A stretch of DNA of 64,000 nt from contig NZ_FCOE02000009.1 of assembly GCF_001544915.2 (NCBI RefSeq), positions 222,414-286,413 of the forward strand, in the 5' to 3' direction. The DNA comes from Caballeronia pedi (GTDB lineage: Bacteria > Pseudomonadota > Gammaproteobacteria > Burkholderiales > Burkholderiaceae). Of the stretch, positions 17,824-27,630 are shown piece by piece. Numbering within the stretch: position 1 is the stretch's first letter; the number at the start of each line of letters is the position of its first letter. The notes beneath the pieces were generated by a model. That model searched no databases, had not been told where the DNA came from, and saw only the letters and a list, made by a program, of their open reading frames with translations. A program made the translations under genes and the position numbers.

Positions 17824-17943
17824 CCCTCCAGCCTTAAAAGTCTTTTTCACGGCCGCAAGAGACGCCTAAAGTTAGCTCCGTCATGCTCACCGAGCAGCGC
17901 GACGCGAGCAACGTGTCGTGAACCTTATTGACAGGAGCCTCAA

Positions 17944-18690
17944 ATGTCCCAACCCGTCGTTCTTATCACAGGCGCCCTCACGGGCATTGGCCGCGCAACC
18001 GCTTTGGCGTTCGCCCGTTCGGGCGCGCGGCTCGTCGTATCGGGTCGACGCCCGGCGGAAGGCGCCGCTCTCGAAGCCGAACTTCGCGAAGCAGGCGCCG
18101 AAGCACACTTCGTCCAGGCCGACGTGCGCCGCGACGACGAAGTCCGCAACCTGGTGGATCAGACCCTCGCCCGTTTCGGTCGTCTGGACGTAGCCGTCAA
18201 CAACGCCGGTACGGAAGGCCGGCCCGGACCTGTCGTCAAGCAGACCGCCGAAAGTTATGCCGACACGTTCGACACCAACGTGCTCGGAACGCTGCTGAGC
18301 CTCAAGCACGAGCTCCGCGTAATGACCGCGCAGAAGGCCGGCAGCATCGTCAACATTTCGTCTACTTACGGTCATGAAGGCGCCGCATTCGCATCGGTTT
18401 ATGCGGGCAGCAAGCACGCCGTCGAAGGCATCACGAAATCGGCCGCACTCGAAGTTGCGTCGACGGGCGTTCGCGTCAACGCCGTCGCACCCGGGCCGAC
18501 CGATACGGGCATGCTGGACCGCTTTACCAGCACCGCTGAGAACAAGGCAGCGCTCGCAGCCACGGTGCCGCTCGCGCGTATCGGCAAGCCTGACGATATT
18601 GCCGCGGCGGTGCTCTATCTCGCCGCCGACGGCGCATCGTTCGTCACCGGTCAGATTCTGACCGTCGACGGCGGCAAGACGGCAGGCTAA
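17944..18690 (+). CDS. SDR family oxidoreductase (SDR-B', paralogue of SDR-B)
   Basis: 248 aa. ITGALTGIGRATALAFARSG, SGRRPAEG, NNAGTEGRPG, NISS, YAGSKHAVEG (YxxxK) and VTGQILTVDGGKTAG. AGGAG precedes the ATG. It is a paralogue of SDR-B at 14968, so the cluster holds two A-type and two B-type SDRs. It has its own copy of the LysR operator. A GST gene follows 64 bases downstream on the same strand and may be co-transcribed. Confidence 0.9.
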   Translation: MSQPVVLITGALTGIGRATALAFARSGARLVVSGRRPAEGAALEAELREAGAEAHFVQADVRRDDEVRNLVDQTLARFGRLDVAVNNAGTEGRPGPVVKQTAESYADTFDTNVLGTLLSLKHELRVMTAQKAGSIVNISSTYGHEGAAFASVYAGSKHAVEGITKSAALEVASTGVRVNAVAPGPTDTGMLDRFTSTAENKAALAATVPLARIGKPDDIAAAVLYLAADGASFVTGQILTVDGGKTAG

Positions 18691-18754
18691 GGCAACTTCA
18701 CATGCTCGCCTGCGCGCTCACGGCCAGTCGGGCAGTTCAAATCGTTTTATCGGA

Positions 18755-19414
18755 ATGGACGCGTACATGAAAACCGACCTCACGCTTTACGAATCCAAGG
18801 CCTCTCCAAACTCTCGCCGGGTTCGAATCTTCCTGGCCGAGAAAGGCATCGAAGTGTCGATCAAGGCCGTAGACCTCGGAGCAAAAGAGCAATTCTCCGA
18901 CGCCTATGTCGCAATCAACCCTAGCCGGCAGGTCCCGACGCTGGTGCTGGAAAACGGCACAGCGATCGGAGAAGTCCCCGCAATCTGGCGCTACATCGAG
19001 GAAACGTATCCCGGCCAGCGTGCATTGCTGGGGACCACGCCGCAAGAAAAGGCGCTCGTCACGATGTGGGAGCGACGCGCGGAACTCGACGGCTTTGCGG
19101 CCGTGATGGAAGGCGTGCGGAACGCGGTCGCCGGGCTAAAGGGGCGCGCGTTGTCGGGTCCGCATTCTTATGAGCAGATTCCGGAGATCGTCGAACGCAG
19201 CAAGCTCCGCGTATCCAACTTCTACGCCGATTTCAACGACCGCCTGAGGGTAGTCCCTTTCGTGGCAGGCGAGGCGTTCTCGGCGGCCGACATCACGACG
19301 CTGGCGACCGTCGACTTCGCAGCGGGCGGGATGAAGATGAGCATTCCCGAGGATTTCGATGCATTGCAGGCATGGTACGACAGGATATCGGACCGCCCTT
19401 CTTCCAAGGCGTAG
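18755..19414 (+). CDS. Glutathione S-transferase family protein
   Basis: 219 aa (ATG 18755; 18767 is an alternative that starts closer to the first strand). The N-terminal thioredoxin fold has LTLYESKASPNSRRVRIFLA with a serine in the active-site loop, the cis-Pro RQVPTLVLENG, and an all-helical C-terminal domain (residues 90-215) with FVAGEAFSAADITTLATVDF, the N-capping box region. Cytosolic. It could conjugate glutathione to electrophiles such as the enones handled by the neighbouring reductases (inference). Confidence 0.88.
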   Translation: MDAYMKTDLTLYESKASPNSRRVRIFLAEKGIEVSIKAVDLGAKEQFSDAYVAINPSRQVPTLVLENGTAIGEVPAIWRYIEETYPGQRALLGTTPQEKALVTMWERRAELDGFAAVMEGVRNAVAGLKGRALSGPHSYEQIPEIVERSKLRVSNFYADFNDRLRVVPFVAGEAFSAADITTLATVDFAAGGMKMSIPEDFDALQAWYDRISDRPSSKA

Positions 19415-20295
19415 TGAATGCCCACTGTACGCGATGCCTGATGTTCAAGCATCCATGTGACGGCTGGCTCGCTTTTACCTTAGATAACCGCGACGCGCAG
19501 CCATCCCCATCGCTCTCCGAGCCCAAGGCACGTTAGCACGCTTTGACTACCTACACTTTGAGTGCCGGTCTACGACGCAAACGCAGCGCTCGATCGAGCC
19601 TCCTGCGGAAATGCAATGCTCTCGAAGTCTTGGCGGCCGAGGTCAACGCAGCCGTCTAGCAGGAGGTATCTGCTCGAGTTCACACGCTCGGGCTACACTG
19701 GCGCGGCAGGCATCCATTCATCAATTCCGGCTTCTAAATACGGAATCGCGCCATACACCTCTAACTACTCGCCAAGTCGAGCCGCAGCCCCTACCGCCCG
19801 AGTGGTTTCGTTCTATGCCCCACGACGGCCTGTCGGCTCACAGCGACATCTATGGATGCTTGCAGTAGCCAATGCGACGTTCACGCGACCGAGTCATCGG
19901 CGTGGTCAATGTCCCAGAATGGCCGAAACTTGCAACCTCACTGCAGGGTTAGAAGCCAACGGATTCGAGGCGCTTCATGCCGGAACGGCTTATCCCGGCG
20001 ACTTTCAACCATTTCGCATGCGAGCCACCAGCGTGAGCGACTACTCTCGGATTTCCGCAGTCGATCCCTACGGACGGTCGCGCTGTCCGGGCTTTGAAGG
20101 CGGCTAATCGAGTGTTTTGGTCATCCAGGCTGCCGGTCTCGGGCACAGCGGCTCGCTTGGAGGACGTTCGCGCGATACCCCCAATGACCAAACCCGTCGT
20201 TTCGAGGTTGCGCTTTCGGAACGCTGGCTGGATCGGTGTGCCCTTCGTAGCCACAACCTGGTTGTCGCCCGTTCGCGGCAGCTTAGCGTCATCGA
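19415..20295. other. 880-base gap, no supported gene
   Basis: Open frames exist on both strands (for example 19562-20107 plus and 19949-20320 minus), but their composition is irregular, with high Ser/Arg/Pro and mixed codon use, and no domain is recognisable. It may be a decayed gene or insertion remnant. No repeat, hairpin or tRNA was seen. Confidence 0.4.
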
Positions 20296-21612
20296 TCAAC
20301 GCACTACCGCTTGACGCCATTCCTCGACAGCTTCATCGATCGAGGTCAACCCCGGCACGTGAAGCACGCCGTCGTGAACCTTGCGGCGCAGCGCTGGGCT
20401 GCTTCCGCCGACCCAGATTCGTATATGCGGCGGCAACAGCTCGCGCAGATCGGTCAGGCCGCTCGCGACGGATAGCGCGGGCAGCGACGCGGTGAATGAC
20501 AGCGCGACGATATCGATCTCATGCGCGGCCACCGCATCGGCGATATCGTGTAGCGGCGTCTGCAAGCCTATTGGAACGCATTCGCATTCGGAGAGCGTGA
20601 ACATCGCTTCGGCCATCAGAATGCCGAGACCGTGACCTTCGCCGGAGAGCGTCGTCAGCAACACGCGTGGATGGCCGCGGCGTCCGCGCAGCGCGTCCTG
20701 GAGCGGGCGCATCAGGTTGCGCATCGTCGACTGGAGTGTCTCGCTGAACAGATGCTCGTGGTAGACCTGCAAGGTGCCAGCGGTCCACGCATTGCCGACA
20801 CGCGCCGACAACGGCGCCGCGACGTCCAGCACGAAACGCTGGAGTCCGTCGCGCGTCGCCCGCTTCAGCAGCGCGATGCGGAAGTCGTCGTGGGCGCCCG
20901 CGCGCAGCAGCGAGATCAGACGATCGAGTTCGGCGTCCGGCGCGTCCCGCCCCACGCCAGAACTCTGCGCCAGGTGCTGAAGCACATTCATCGGTTGCCC
21001 GAGCACCTTGCTAGGCCGATGCCCCGCGTCAAGAAGGCGCTTGACGAGCCGCAGTTTCGTGACCTGGTCCGGGGAGTACAGGCGTTCGCCGCCGGGCGTG
21101 CGCACCGGGCGCGGAAAGCCGTAACGGCGCTCCCAAACACGAAGCGTGTCCTTCGTCACCCCAATTTCTAAAGCGATCGCCGCGATGCCAATTCCCGTCA
21201 CGGCCGCCGTCGAAGCCACGTGCGATGGCGCCCGCTCCGGAGTCGCGGCCTCATCCGAGGCCGGCTCCGAAGCGGACTCCTGTAACGATGAGTCTGCCGT
21301 TGGCGGATCACCCGACATGTTTGTTGATGCAGAGAGGACCGAGAGCGACTGACCATCCATCTTGCTCATCAAAGCCGATCCGCCATGTCCGGCCGCAAAC
21401 GTTCTTCTTCGCAGATCCGTGGGTTGTGCACACTTTTTGCATCCAACGATATCGCGTGTACCGTATAACATTGCTGCGGGCGAAGCCTGAAAGACGTCGC
21501 CGCAAAGGCGGCATTTCATAGCGTGACGCGCGCTCCAGCCGGCGTATGGGTCGAGCAGTTCCATACCTCTGGAAATCAGGCGGGCGGACACTTCCTCTAC
21601 GTTGACGGCCAT
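20296..21612 (-). CDS. MerR-type B12-binding regulator (CarH/LitR-like) with N-terminal zinc-ribbon
   Basis: 438 aa, longer than CarH proteins (about 290). Residues 12-65 carry C34-x2-C37 and C58-x2-C61 in a treble-clef-like segment (MKCRLCGDVFQASP ... GCKKCA). After a Ser/Ala-rich linker comes a MerR winged helix (residues 141-210, VTKDTLRVWERRYGFPRP). A cobalamin-binding part follows with the W-x9-EH motif (W276, E286, H287) and E-x-H-x-x-G (E325, H327), the lower-ligand motif. In CarH these residues bind adenosylcobalamin, whose photolysis releases DNA. So it is probably a light- or B12-responsive repressor. Its target is not obvious. Confidence 0.85.
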   Translation of the reverse strand: MAVNVEEVSARLISRGMELLDPYAGWSARHAMKCRLCGDVFQASPAAMLYGTRDIVGCKKCAQPTDLRRRTFAAGHGGSALMSKMDGQSLSVLSASTNMSGDPPTADSSLQESASEPASDEAATPERAPSHVASTAAVTGIGIAAIALEIGVTKDTLRVWERRYGFPRPVRTPGGERLYSPDQVTKLRLVKRLLDAGHRPSKVLGQPMNVLQHLAQSSGVGRDAPDAELDRLISLLRAGAHDDFRIALLKRATRDGLQRFVLDVAAPLSARVGNAWTAGTLQVYHEHLFSETLQSTMRNLMRPLQDALRGRRGHPRVLLTTLSGEGHGLGILMAEAMFTLSECECVPIGLQTPLHDIADAVAAHEIDIVALSFTASLPALSVASGLTDLRELLPPHIRIWVGGSSPALRRKVHDGVLHVPGLTSIDEAVEEWRQAVVR

Positions 21613-22241
21613 AGCGGTCCTTTGTCTTGGAACGTTCCGCTAAGTAGTCTATGCCGTTCAATGTTCTCCAACCGCTCGTGCGGAAAAAAATGGCTCTAGT
21701 TTCGGGAAACGATGTAATTTTTTCGTGGCAGCTCAAGCGCTGCACGTCGTATTCCTGTGCCGCATGGCGTCGTATTCCTGTGCCCTATAGACCGGGCCGT
21801 ATGAAGTCGAACTCCAGGATCTCGATAGTCGTTAACCTATTCTTGCCGGCCCGGCGTTCAACCTACGCTAAATTTTGTCGGCGAAGTTCGGTCATATAAA
21901 AGGCGGCTTCGCTGCCGCAAGAATTACGGGGCATGCGTTCGGCGCTTTTGCACATCCGCGGAGGAGCGCGAAGTTGATATGCCCAGAAAGCATAAGCCAA
22001 TTCCGGCCGGCACAGAGTAGGTGCCGAAGGGTAGCCATACACGCAATCGACGAAGGCCCCATGGGTTTTCGGATGCTATCGGCACGCCTATTCCAGAGGC
22101 CCGCCTCGAAGTGATGTCCGGGCCATCTTCACGGTTGCGGAACAGGAGAAGCGCGAGGCCTAGCGATAGCTGTCGACGCGGCGACACAGCCTTAAGCAAT
22201 TTGATGTTCGCTTGACCACAGGGGCGGCTCGCCTCACGCGT
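21613..22241. other. 629-base gap upstream of the MerR gene, no supported gene
   Basis: It must hold the promoter of the MerR gene. The only structure I see is a 17 bp direct repeat (21745-21761 and 21768-21784). Small open frames are not convincing. Confidence 0.4.
21745..21784. repeat. 17 bp tandem direct repeat
   Basis: CGTCGTATTCCTGTGCC occurs at 21745-21761 and 21768-21784, period 23. It lies about 135 bases upstream of the MerR-B12 gene start. It could be a regulator binding pair or a chance slippage product. Confidence 0.5.
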
Positions 22242-23672
22242 CTAACGAGCGAGATAAGCGACGATTTTACCCACCGTAATCAGCGCCACTTCCATTTTCG
22301 AAGACCACGGACTGCTGCAGTTGATGCGGATAAAGTTCCGATAGGTTTCCTCGAAGACAGAAAACATGTGGCCCGGTCCCACAGTAATGCCGCGCTCGAG
22401 CGCCTTTCGATAGACTTCCATCGCGTCCACTTTGGCAGGCATCTCCACCCACAGAACATAGCCCCCGCGCGGTTCGGAGATCCGAGTCCCTGAGGGGAAA
22501 AATCGATGAATCAACGCTCTCGCTAACTTGGTTTGGTGCGCATAGGTCTTCCTTAGACGGCGAAGATGACGCTCATACCCTCCCGATTCCAGAAATTCCG
22601 CGATCGCCATTTGCGGAATGGGTGGCGAAGTCAATGTGTTCAGAAATTTCAGATTTTCAATCTTGTCCCGATAGACTCCCGGGAGTACCCATCCGATGCG
22701 GTACGCCGCCGTCAAACTCTTTGAAAAGGACGCGCATGTTACGACCAGTCCTTTCTTATCGAACTTCTTTAACGTAGAGGGTGCGGTTTTCCCGAAATAC
22801 AGCTCGTTATAGACCGCATTTTCCACGACGGGTATTTCATGCTCGCCGAGCAATGCCATCAATTCTTTTTTTTGCTCGTCGGGCATTTCAAACCCGAGCG
22901 GATTCTGGAAATTCGGCATCAGCATGCACGCCTTCACATTTTCCCGTTTGATCACACCGGAGAGCGCAGTCGTATCGATTCCGAGCGTCGGATGGGTTGG
23001 AACCTCGATAGCCCGCATTCCCAACCGTTCGATGGCGTGCAACATGGCGTAAAAAGTGGGCGATTCAACGGCAACTGTATCCCCAGGACTCGCGACAGCC
23101 TGCAAGGCAAGATTAATCGCTTCGGTTGCGCCGACCGTGATGATGATCTGATTCGGGTCCACGAGCAGTCCGCCTTCCAGATGACGCTTCGCTATTTGCC
23201 GGATCAGTTCGCAATTTCCCGGCGGCAGAGCGTCACCCACGCCCCACCTCTTCTGAGAGCGGCCAATCTTTGCCGCTATGCGGTTCAGTTTGGCGAAAGG
23301 GAACGCCGTGGCATCCGGATACGGCGATCCCAACGGCACAGCATGGTCCACTTGAATCCTGCGTAGCGTCGACAGCACCAGTCTGCTTACGTCCACGGGA
23401 CTGGACACAGAGACCGGTGTGGAAGGAAGGATCGGCAAAAACGGCCGGTCGTCGGCGCTCGCTGAACTCTCACGCACGTAGAAGCCGGATTGAGGCCGCG
23501 AGGAAATCAAGCCCTTGCTCTCCAGGCGAAGATAGGCGCGAATGACCGTGGATATGGACCGGCCATGTTGCTGGCTCAACTCGCGAACGGATGGCAGGCG
23601 GTCACCCGGTTTATAGACCCCGCTGCGGATCAGCCCCTCGACGTCGTTCGCAAGCTTTTCATACAGCGCCAT
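22242..23672 (-). CDS. MocR-type PLP-dependent regulator (GntR HTH + aminotransferase fold)
   Basis: 476 aa. An N-terminal GntR winged helix (MALYEKLANDVEGLIRSGVYKPGDRLPSVREL, residues 1-70) is fused to a fold-type I aminotransferase domain. The PLP lysine lies in SFSKSLTAAYRIGW, and PNFQNPLGFEM and GATEAINLAL are the cofactor-binding segments. A 40-residue longer frame was not used because the HTH starts at MALYEK. MocR proteins bind PLP and usually regulate a divergent or nearby gene for amine, vitamin B6 or amino-acid metabolism. The divergent gene here is another regulator (LysR at 23967). Confidence 0.9.
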   Translation of the reverse strand: MALYEKLANDVEGLIRSGVYKPGDRLPSVRELSQQHGRSISTVIRAYLRLESKGLISSRPQSGFYVRESSASADDRPFLPILPSTPVSVSSPVDVSRLVLSTLRRIQVDHAVPLGSPYPDATAFPFAKLNRIAAKIGRSQKRWGVGDALPPGNCELIRQIAKRHLEGGLLVDPNQIIITVGATEAINLALQAVASPGDTVAVESPTFYAMLHAIERLGMRAIEVPTHPTLGIDTTALSGVIKRENVKACMLMPNFQNPLGFEMPDEQKKELMALLGEHEIPVVENAVYNELYFGKTAPSTLKKFDKKGLVVTCASFSKSLTAAYRIGWVLPGVYRDKIENLKFLNTLTSPPIPQMAIAEFLESGGYERHLRRLRKTYAHQTKLARALIHRFFPSGTRISEPRGGYVLWVEMPAKVDAMEVYRKALERGITVGPGHMFSVFEETYRNFIRINCSSPWSSKMEVALITVGKIVAYLAR

Positions 23673-23751
23673 ATAAACCTCAGACAAAATTACAGGCTGC
23701 CGTTCGCCGATTGGAACGCGCAAGGAACAGCGGAGCATTTTTACGGTAAGT

Positions 23752-23775
23752 CTAAACTGTACTCTATCCAAACTG
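23752..23775. promoter_or_regulatory. Possible MocR binding repeats
   Basis: CTAAACTG (23752-23759) and CCAAACTG (23768-23775) are direct repeats with a 16-base period, in the divergent promoter region between the MocR and LysR genes. MocR regulators often use direct repeats. The sites are short, so this is weak. Confidence 0.3.
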
Positions 23776-23966
23776 CCTGATCTGTAATGCATGTGATTGC
23801 GGTAACGCGCCTATCGTGGAAGCAATTCAAATAGCTGATAGGTATTGAACATGCACAACAGACGCTCCGCTGTCCGACTGCAAAAAGACGACCTTGCCGC
23901 GCTTCAAAGCAATCAGGCGTGCGCCCGCCCCGTTCCCGCGCAAGGCAGTACGGGAGGGCCTTGTCG

Positions 23967-24866
23967 ATGAACCTCATCGAGAGCATGCGTATTTACGTAC
24001 GGGTGGTTGAACGCGCGAGCATCTCCGATGCAGCGCGCGATCTCGAGATCGGCCAGTCGACCGTGAGCGAACGAATCGAGCGGCTTGAGAAGTTTGTCGG
24101 CTGCCGCTTGCTCCTCCGGAGCGCGAGAGCCTTCAGTTGCACGCCCGAAGGTCAGACGTTCTACGAGCGAAGCAAGACGATCCTTCAGGCCGCTTCTGAG
24201 GCGATAAGCGAGATTTCCGGAGATCAGCAGCTTGCAAATGGCATTACGCGCATCGCGGCACCACATTGCTTCGGAGAGACGATACTGCCCCACCTCATCG
24301 AATACTTTCGAAGCAATTTCCCGCCGACGCCATTGAGCCTGACGCTGAATGACCGGGTGGTCGATCTGGTCACCGAGGGAGTGGACATATCGTTTCGCAC
24401 CGGGCCTCTTGGAGAAGGCGCGTTCATCGCTTACCCGCTCGGAAAGGTGAACCGGCTTCTCGTGGCTTCGCCCGCCTACGTCGAAAAGTACGGTCCTATC
24501 GAATCGCCGGGTGATCTCGCCTCGCATACCCTGATCAGTTTCAACAACCCAGCGGATCAGCTTGCGATGATCAGCGACTCGGGCGTGGTGGAGAACATCC
24601 CTTTTCCAAGCGACATCAAGACAAGCCACTGGCGCCCGGCGTTTGAAATGGTCCGCATGGGCATGGGTATCGGCGCGTTCGAGGAATATGCCTGCACGGA
24701 AGCACTTGAAAAAGGCGATATCGTGAAATTGCTGCCCGGCTTCAAGATCGTCCCGCTGGATATGAATCTATTGATCCAGGCCCAACGTCCCGTGCCGCAG
24801 CGAGTGCGAACCATCGTCTCCATTCTGAGGAATGTCGTTCCTAACTTTCTGCCACGGACCTTATAG
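23967..24866 (+). CDS. LysR-family regulator
   Basis: 299 aa. The HTH is at MNLIESMRIYVRVVERASISDAARDLEIGQSTVSERIERLE, followed by a substrate-binding domain with FRTGPLGEGAF and GAFEEYACTEAL. Start chosen after GGGAGG; an upstream ATG adds 16 Arg-rich residues without support. It is the third CrgA-like LysR in the island and lies divergent to MocR and 327 bases before the YdeP-type oxidoreductase, which it may regulate. Confidence 0.9.
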   Translation: MNLIESMRIYVRVVERASISDAARDLEIGQSTVSERIERLEKFVGCRLLLRSARAFSCTPEGQTFYERSKTILQAASEAISEISGDQQLANGITRIAAPHCFGETILPHLIEYFRSNFPPTPLSLTLNDRVVDLVTEGVDISFRTGPLGEGAFIAYPLGKVNRLLVASPAYVEKYGPIESPGDLASHTLISFNNPADQLAMISDSGVVENIPFPSDIKTSHWRPAFEMVRMGMGIGAFEEYACTEALEKGDIVKLLPGFKIVPLDMNLLIQAQRPVPQRVRTIVSILRNVVPNFLPRTL

Positions 24867-25193
24867 CAGCATTCAGGATAGGGAGCATTCAGCGGTGATT
24901 TCCAGCACGCGTGAACAAGCACTAGCATGCCTTTACTACCCCGCTCCCTTCATCGTTATATTCGATAAAACATTACGACTTAGTCGTTGACGATACTTAG
25001 CATCGTTTAGCATATCGCACCAGTCATTGTGACAACACCTACAATGACTCATCCCTTGTCACACTGAATTCGATTCGAATAACTTCGCCATAAGCACACA
25101 TAGGAAACCTGCACGCGTTCCTGATTGCGCGGCGCCGGATCGCTTTATCAGCAACGACCCGCAATTCTTATCCGCATCCCTTCGGAGGCCGGC
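24867..25193 (+). promoter_or_regulatory. Upstream region of the YdeP-type gene with two inverted repeats
   Basis: A gap of 327 bases without a gene. ACGACT-T-AGTCGT (24975-24987) and ACGAT-N7-ATCGT (24990-25006) are adjacent inverted repeats, in a locally AT-rich stretch. They may be operator sites for the preceding LysR or for a global regulator. No clear sigma-70 boxes were assigned. Confidence 0.35.
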
Positions 25194-27473
25194 ATGGCAA
25201 AAAGAGAGGTTCCTGGTGTTCGTCCGTATGATTCGCCGGCGGGTGGCTGGGGCGCGCTGAAAGCCACGGCACAAGCGGTGAGAACGCAGATGGAGACGGT
25301 CGAGGCACCTATCATCCTGATGCGCACCAACCAGCCCGATGGCTTCGATTGCCCCGGCTGCGCATGGCCCGACAAGGAGCATCGGTCTACGTTCCAGTTC
25401 TGCGAGAACGGAGCGAAGGCCGTCACCTGGGAGGCCACCACCAAGCGCGTCGGCCCTGATTTCTTTGCCGCGAATACGGTCACCTCCTTGCGCGGCATGA
25501 CCGATTTCGAACTGGAAGGAATGGGGCGACTGACCCACCCGCTCGTGTTCGATCGGGCAAGCGATAAATTTCTGCCGGTTGCCTGGGACGATGCGTTCCG
25601 CCGCATCGGCGAAGTGCTTCGCAATCTGCCTCCCGATGAGGCCGAGTTCTACACGTCGGGCCGGGCGTCGAACGAAGCAGCCTACCTGTTTCAATTGTTT
25701 GCGCGCGAGCATGGCACGAACAACTTCCCCGACTGCTCGAACATGTGCCACGAGCCGACAAGCGTCGGCCTCCCGCAATCCATCGGCATTGGTAAGGGGA
25801 CGGTCTCGCTGGAGGATTTCGACGTCGCAGAGCTCATCATATCCATTGGGCACAATCCCGGCACGAATCATCCGCGCATGATGGGCACCCTGCACGAGGC
25901 CTCGCGGCGCAACGTGCCGATCATCGTCTTCAATCCGTTGCGGGAACGCGCGCTCGAACGCTTCGCCGATCCCCAGGACGCCATCGAAATGGCAACCTTC
26001 AGCTCGACGAGAATCGCATCGACCTATTATCAGCTCGACGCCGGAGGCGACGCGGCCGCGATCAAGGGCGTCATCAAGGCATTGCTGGCGATGGACGAGG
26101 AAGAAGGAAACGTGCTCGATCACGAGTTCATCGCCCAGCACACCAACAACTTCGAGGCATTCAAGCAGGATATCGAAGCGACGGAATGGGCCGACATCGA
26201 GAAAGCGAGCGGACTCAACCGGCCGGGACTCGAGCAGGTCGCGCTCGCCTATGCAAAGTCGAAAGCGACGATCGTTACCTATGGCATGGGAATCACCCAG
26301 CATAACCGCGGAACGGCGAACGTCAGGCTGATAGCTGACCTGCTGTTACTGAAGGGAAACTTCGGCAAGCCTGGCGCCGGCATTTGCCCGCTCAGAGGGC
26401 ATTCCAACGTGCAGGGAAATCGAACCGTCGGGATCACGGAAAAGCCTTCGACTGCGTTTCTCAGCAGCATAGAATCGGTTTTTGGCTTTTCTCCGCCACA
26501 AGCGCACGGTCACGATGCCGTGCAGGCGATGCAGGCCATGATCGAGGGGAAATCCAAAGCGCTCATCTGCCTGGGCGGCAACTTCGCTGTCGCCCTGCCT
26601 GACTCCGACCTGGCCTTCCCCGCCATGAGAGAGCTCGATCTCAGCGTTCACATCGGCACCAAGCTCAATCGAACCCATCTCCTGGTCGGGAAAGAGACCT
26701 ACGTGCTGCCGTGCCTGGGCCGGACAGAGCTCGATATGCAGGCCACCGGCCGGCAGTCGATCACCGTCGAGGACTCGATGTCGATGGTCCATGCGTCCTC
26801 GGGCAAGTTGACGCCCGCATCCGAATTCCTGCGCTCCGAGCCCGCGATCGTTGCCGGCATGGCAAAAGCGACCCTGCCGGCGAGCAAGGTCAAGTGGGAC
26901 GAACTCATCGCGGATTACGACAAGATCCGCGATGCCATCGAGCGAACCATTCCCGGATTCGAAGCGTTCAATGAGCGCATTCGCGTCCCCGGTGGATTCA
27001 GGCTTCCCCTCCCGCCTACCGAACGTGTCTGGCATACCCCTTCCGGCAAAGCCGAGTTTTCGATCTACCAGGGCGTGAAGGAGGATGCCGACGTTCTGGG
27101 CGCCGAAGGCGTGCTGCGCCTGATTACCATCCGTAGCCACGATCAATACAACACGACGATCTACGCAATGGATGATCGCTATCGCGGCGTGTTCGGGAGA
27201 CGCGATATCCTCTTCATGAACGAAGCCGATTTGACTGCGCTTGGCCTCGAACATGGCGATGTCGTGGACATCGAGACGATCTGCACCGACCGAACACTGA
27301 CGCTGAAGGGGATAACGGCAATCGAATACAAGATCGCTCCGGGCTCGGTCGCCGCGTATTACCCGGAGGCGAATGTGCTCGTTCCGCTGGATTACATCGA
27401 TAAGGAAAGTGGAACGCCATCGTACAAGTCCGTGCCGGTGCGCGTGCGCCGCTCGGAGGCGACCGCGCCCTGA
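25194..27473 (+). CDS. FdhF/YdeP-family molybdopterin oxidoreductase
   Basis: 759 aa with GGAGG before the ATG. It belongs to the YdeP/formate-dehydrogenase-alpha-like branch of the DMSO reductase superfamily. FDCPGCAWPDKEHRSTFQFC near residues 50-70 is the family's Cys-containing N-terminus, followed by molybdopterin domains (ADLLLLKGNFGKPGAGICPL, HSNVQGNRTVG) and a C-terminal ferredoxin-like cap (NTTIYAMDDRYRGVF). In E. coli YdeP contributes to acid resistance; its substrate is unproven. There is no Tat signal, so it is cytosolic. It lies just upstream of a bd oxidase operon, suggesting a respiratory or stress link. Confidence 0.88.
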   Translation: MAKREVPGVRPYDSPAGGWGALKATAQAVRTQMETVEAPIILMRTNQPDGFDCPGCAWPDKEHRSTFQFCENGAKAVTWEATTKRVGPDFFAANTVTSLRGMTDFELEGMGRLTHPLVFDRASDKFLPVAWDDAFRRIGEVLRNLPPDEAEFYTSGRASNEAAYLFQLFAREHGTNNFPDCSNMCHEPTSVGLPQSIGIGKGTVSLEDFDVAELIISIGHNPGTNHPRMMGTLHEASRRNVPIIVFNPLRERALERFADPQDAIEMATFSSTRIASTYYQLDAGGDAAAIKGVIKALLAMDEEEGNVLDHEFIAQHTNNFEAFKQDIEATEWADIEKASGLNRPGLEQVALAYAKSKATIVTYGMGITQHNRGTANVRLIADLLLLKGNFGKPGAGICPLRGHSNVQGNRTVGITEKPSTAFLSSIESVFGFSPPQAHGHDAVQAMQAMIEGKSKALICLGGNFAVALPDSDLAFPAMRELDLSVHIGTKLNRTHLLVGKETYVLPCLGRTELDMQATGRQSITVEDSMSMVHASSGKLTPASEFLRSEPAIVAGMAKATLPASKVKWDELIADYDKIRDAIERTIPGFEAFNERIRVPGGFRLPLPPTERVWHTPSGKAEFSIYQGVKEDADVLGAEGVLRLITIRSHDQYNTTIYAMDDRYRGVFGRRDILFMNEADLTALGLEHGDVVDIETICTDRTLTLKGITAIEYKIAPGSVAAYYPEANVLVPLDYIDKESGTPSYKSVPVRVRRSEATAP

Positions 27474-27630
27474 CATGCCGGAGCGGCAGCGTCTAAAGGC
27501 AATCGCCTGAACAACACATCAGAATAGCCGCGTCTCGGCACGCTCCAGGGCATCATCACTTTGAACACGATGTCCCTGGAGTTCTTTGCCTGAGTAGTGA
27601 CCTCGCATCATGCCAATGGAGCCGCGCCAA

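Noticed and set aside
19562..20107. 181-aa plus frame
   Set aside because: Irregular composition, no ribosome site and no family resemblance; left as non-coding.
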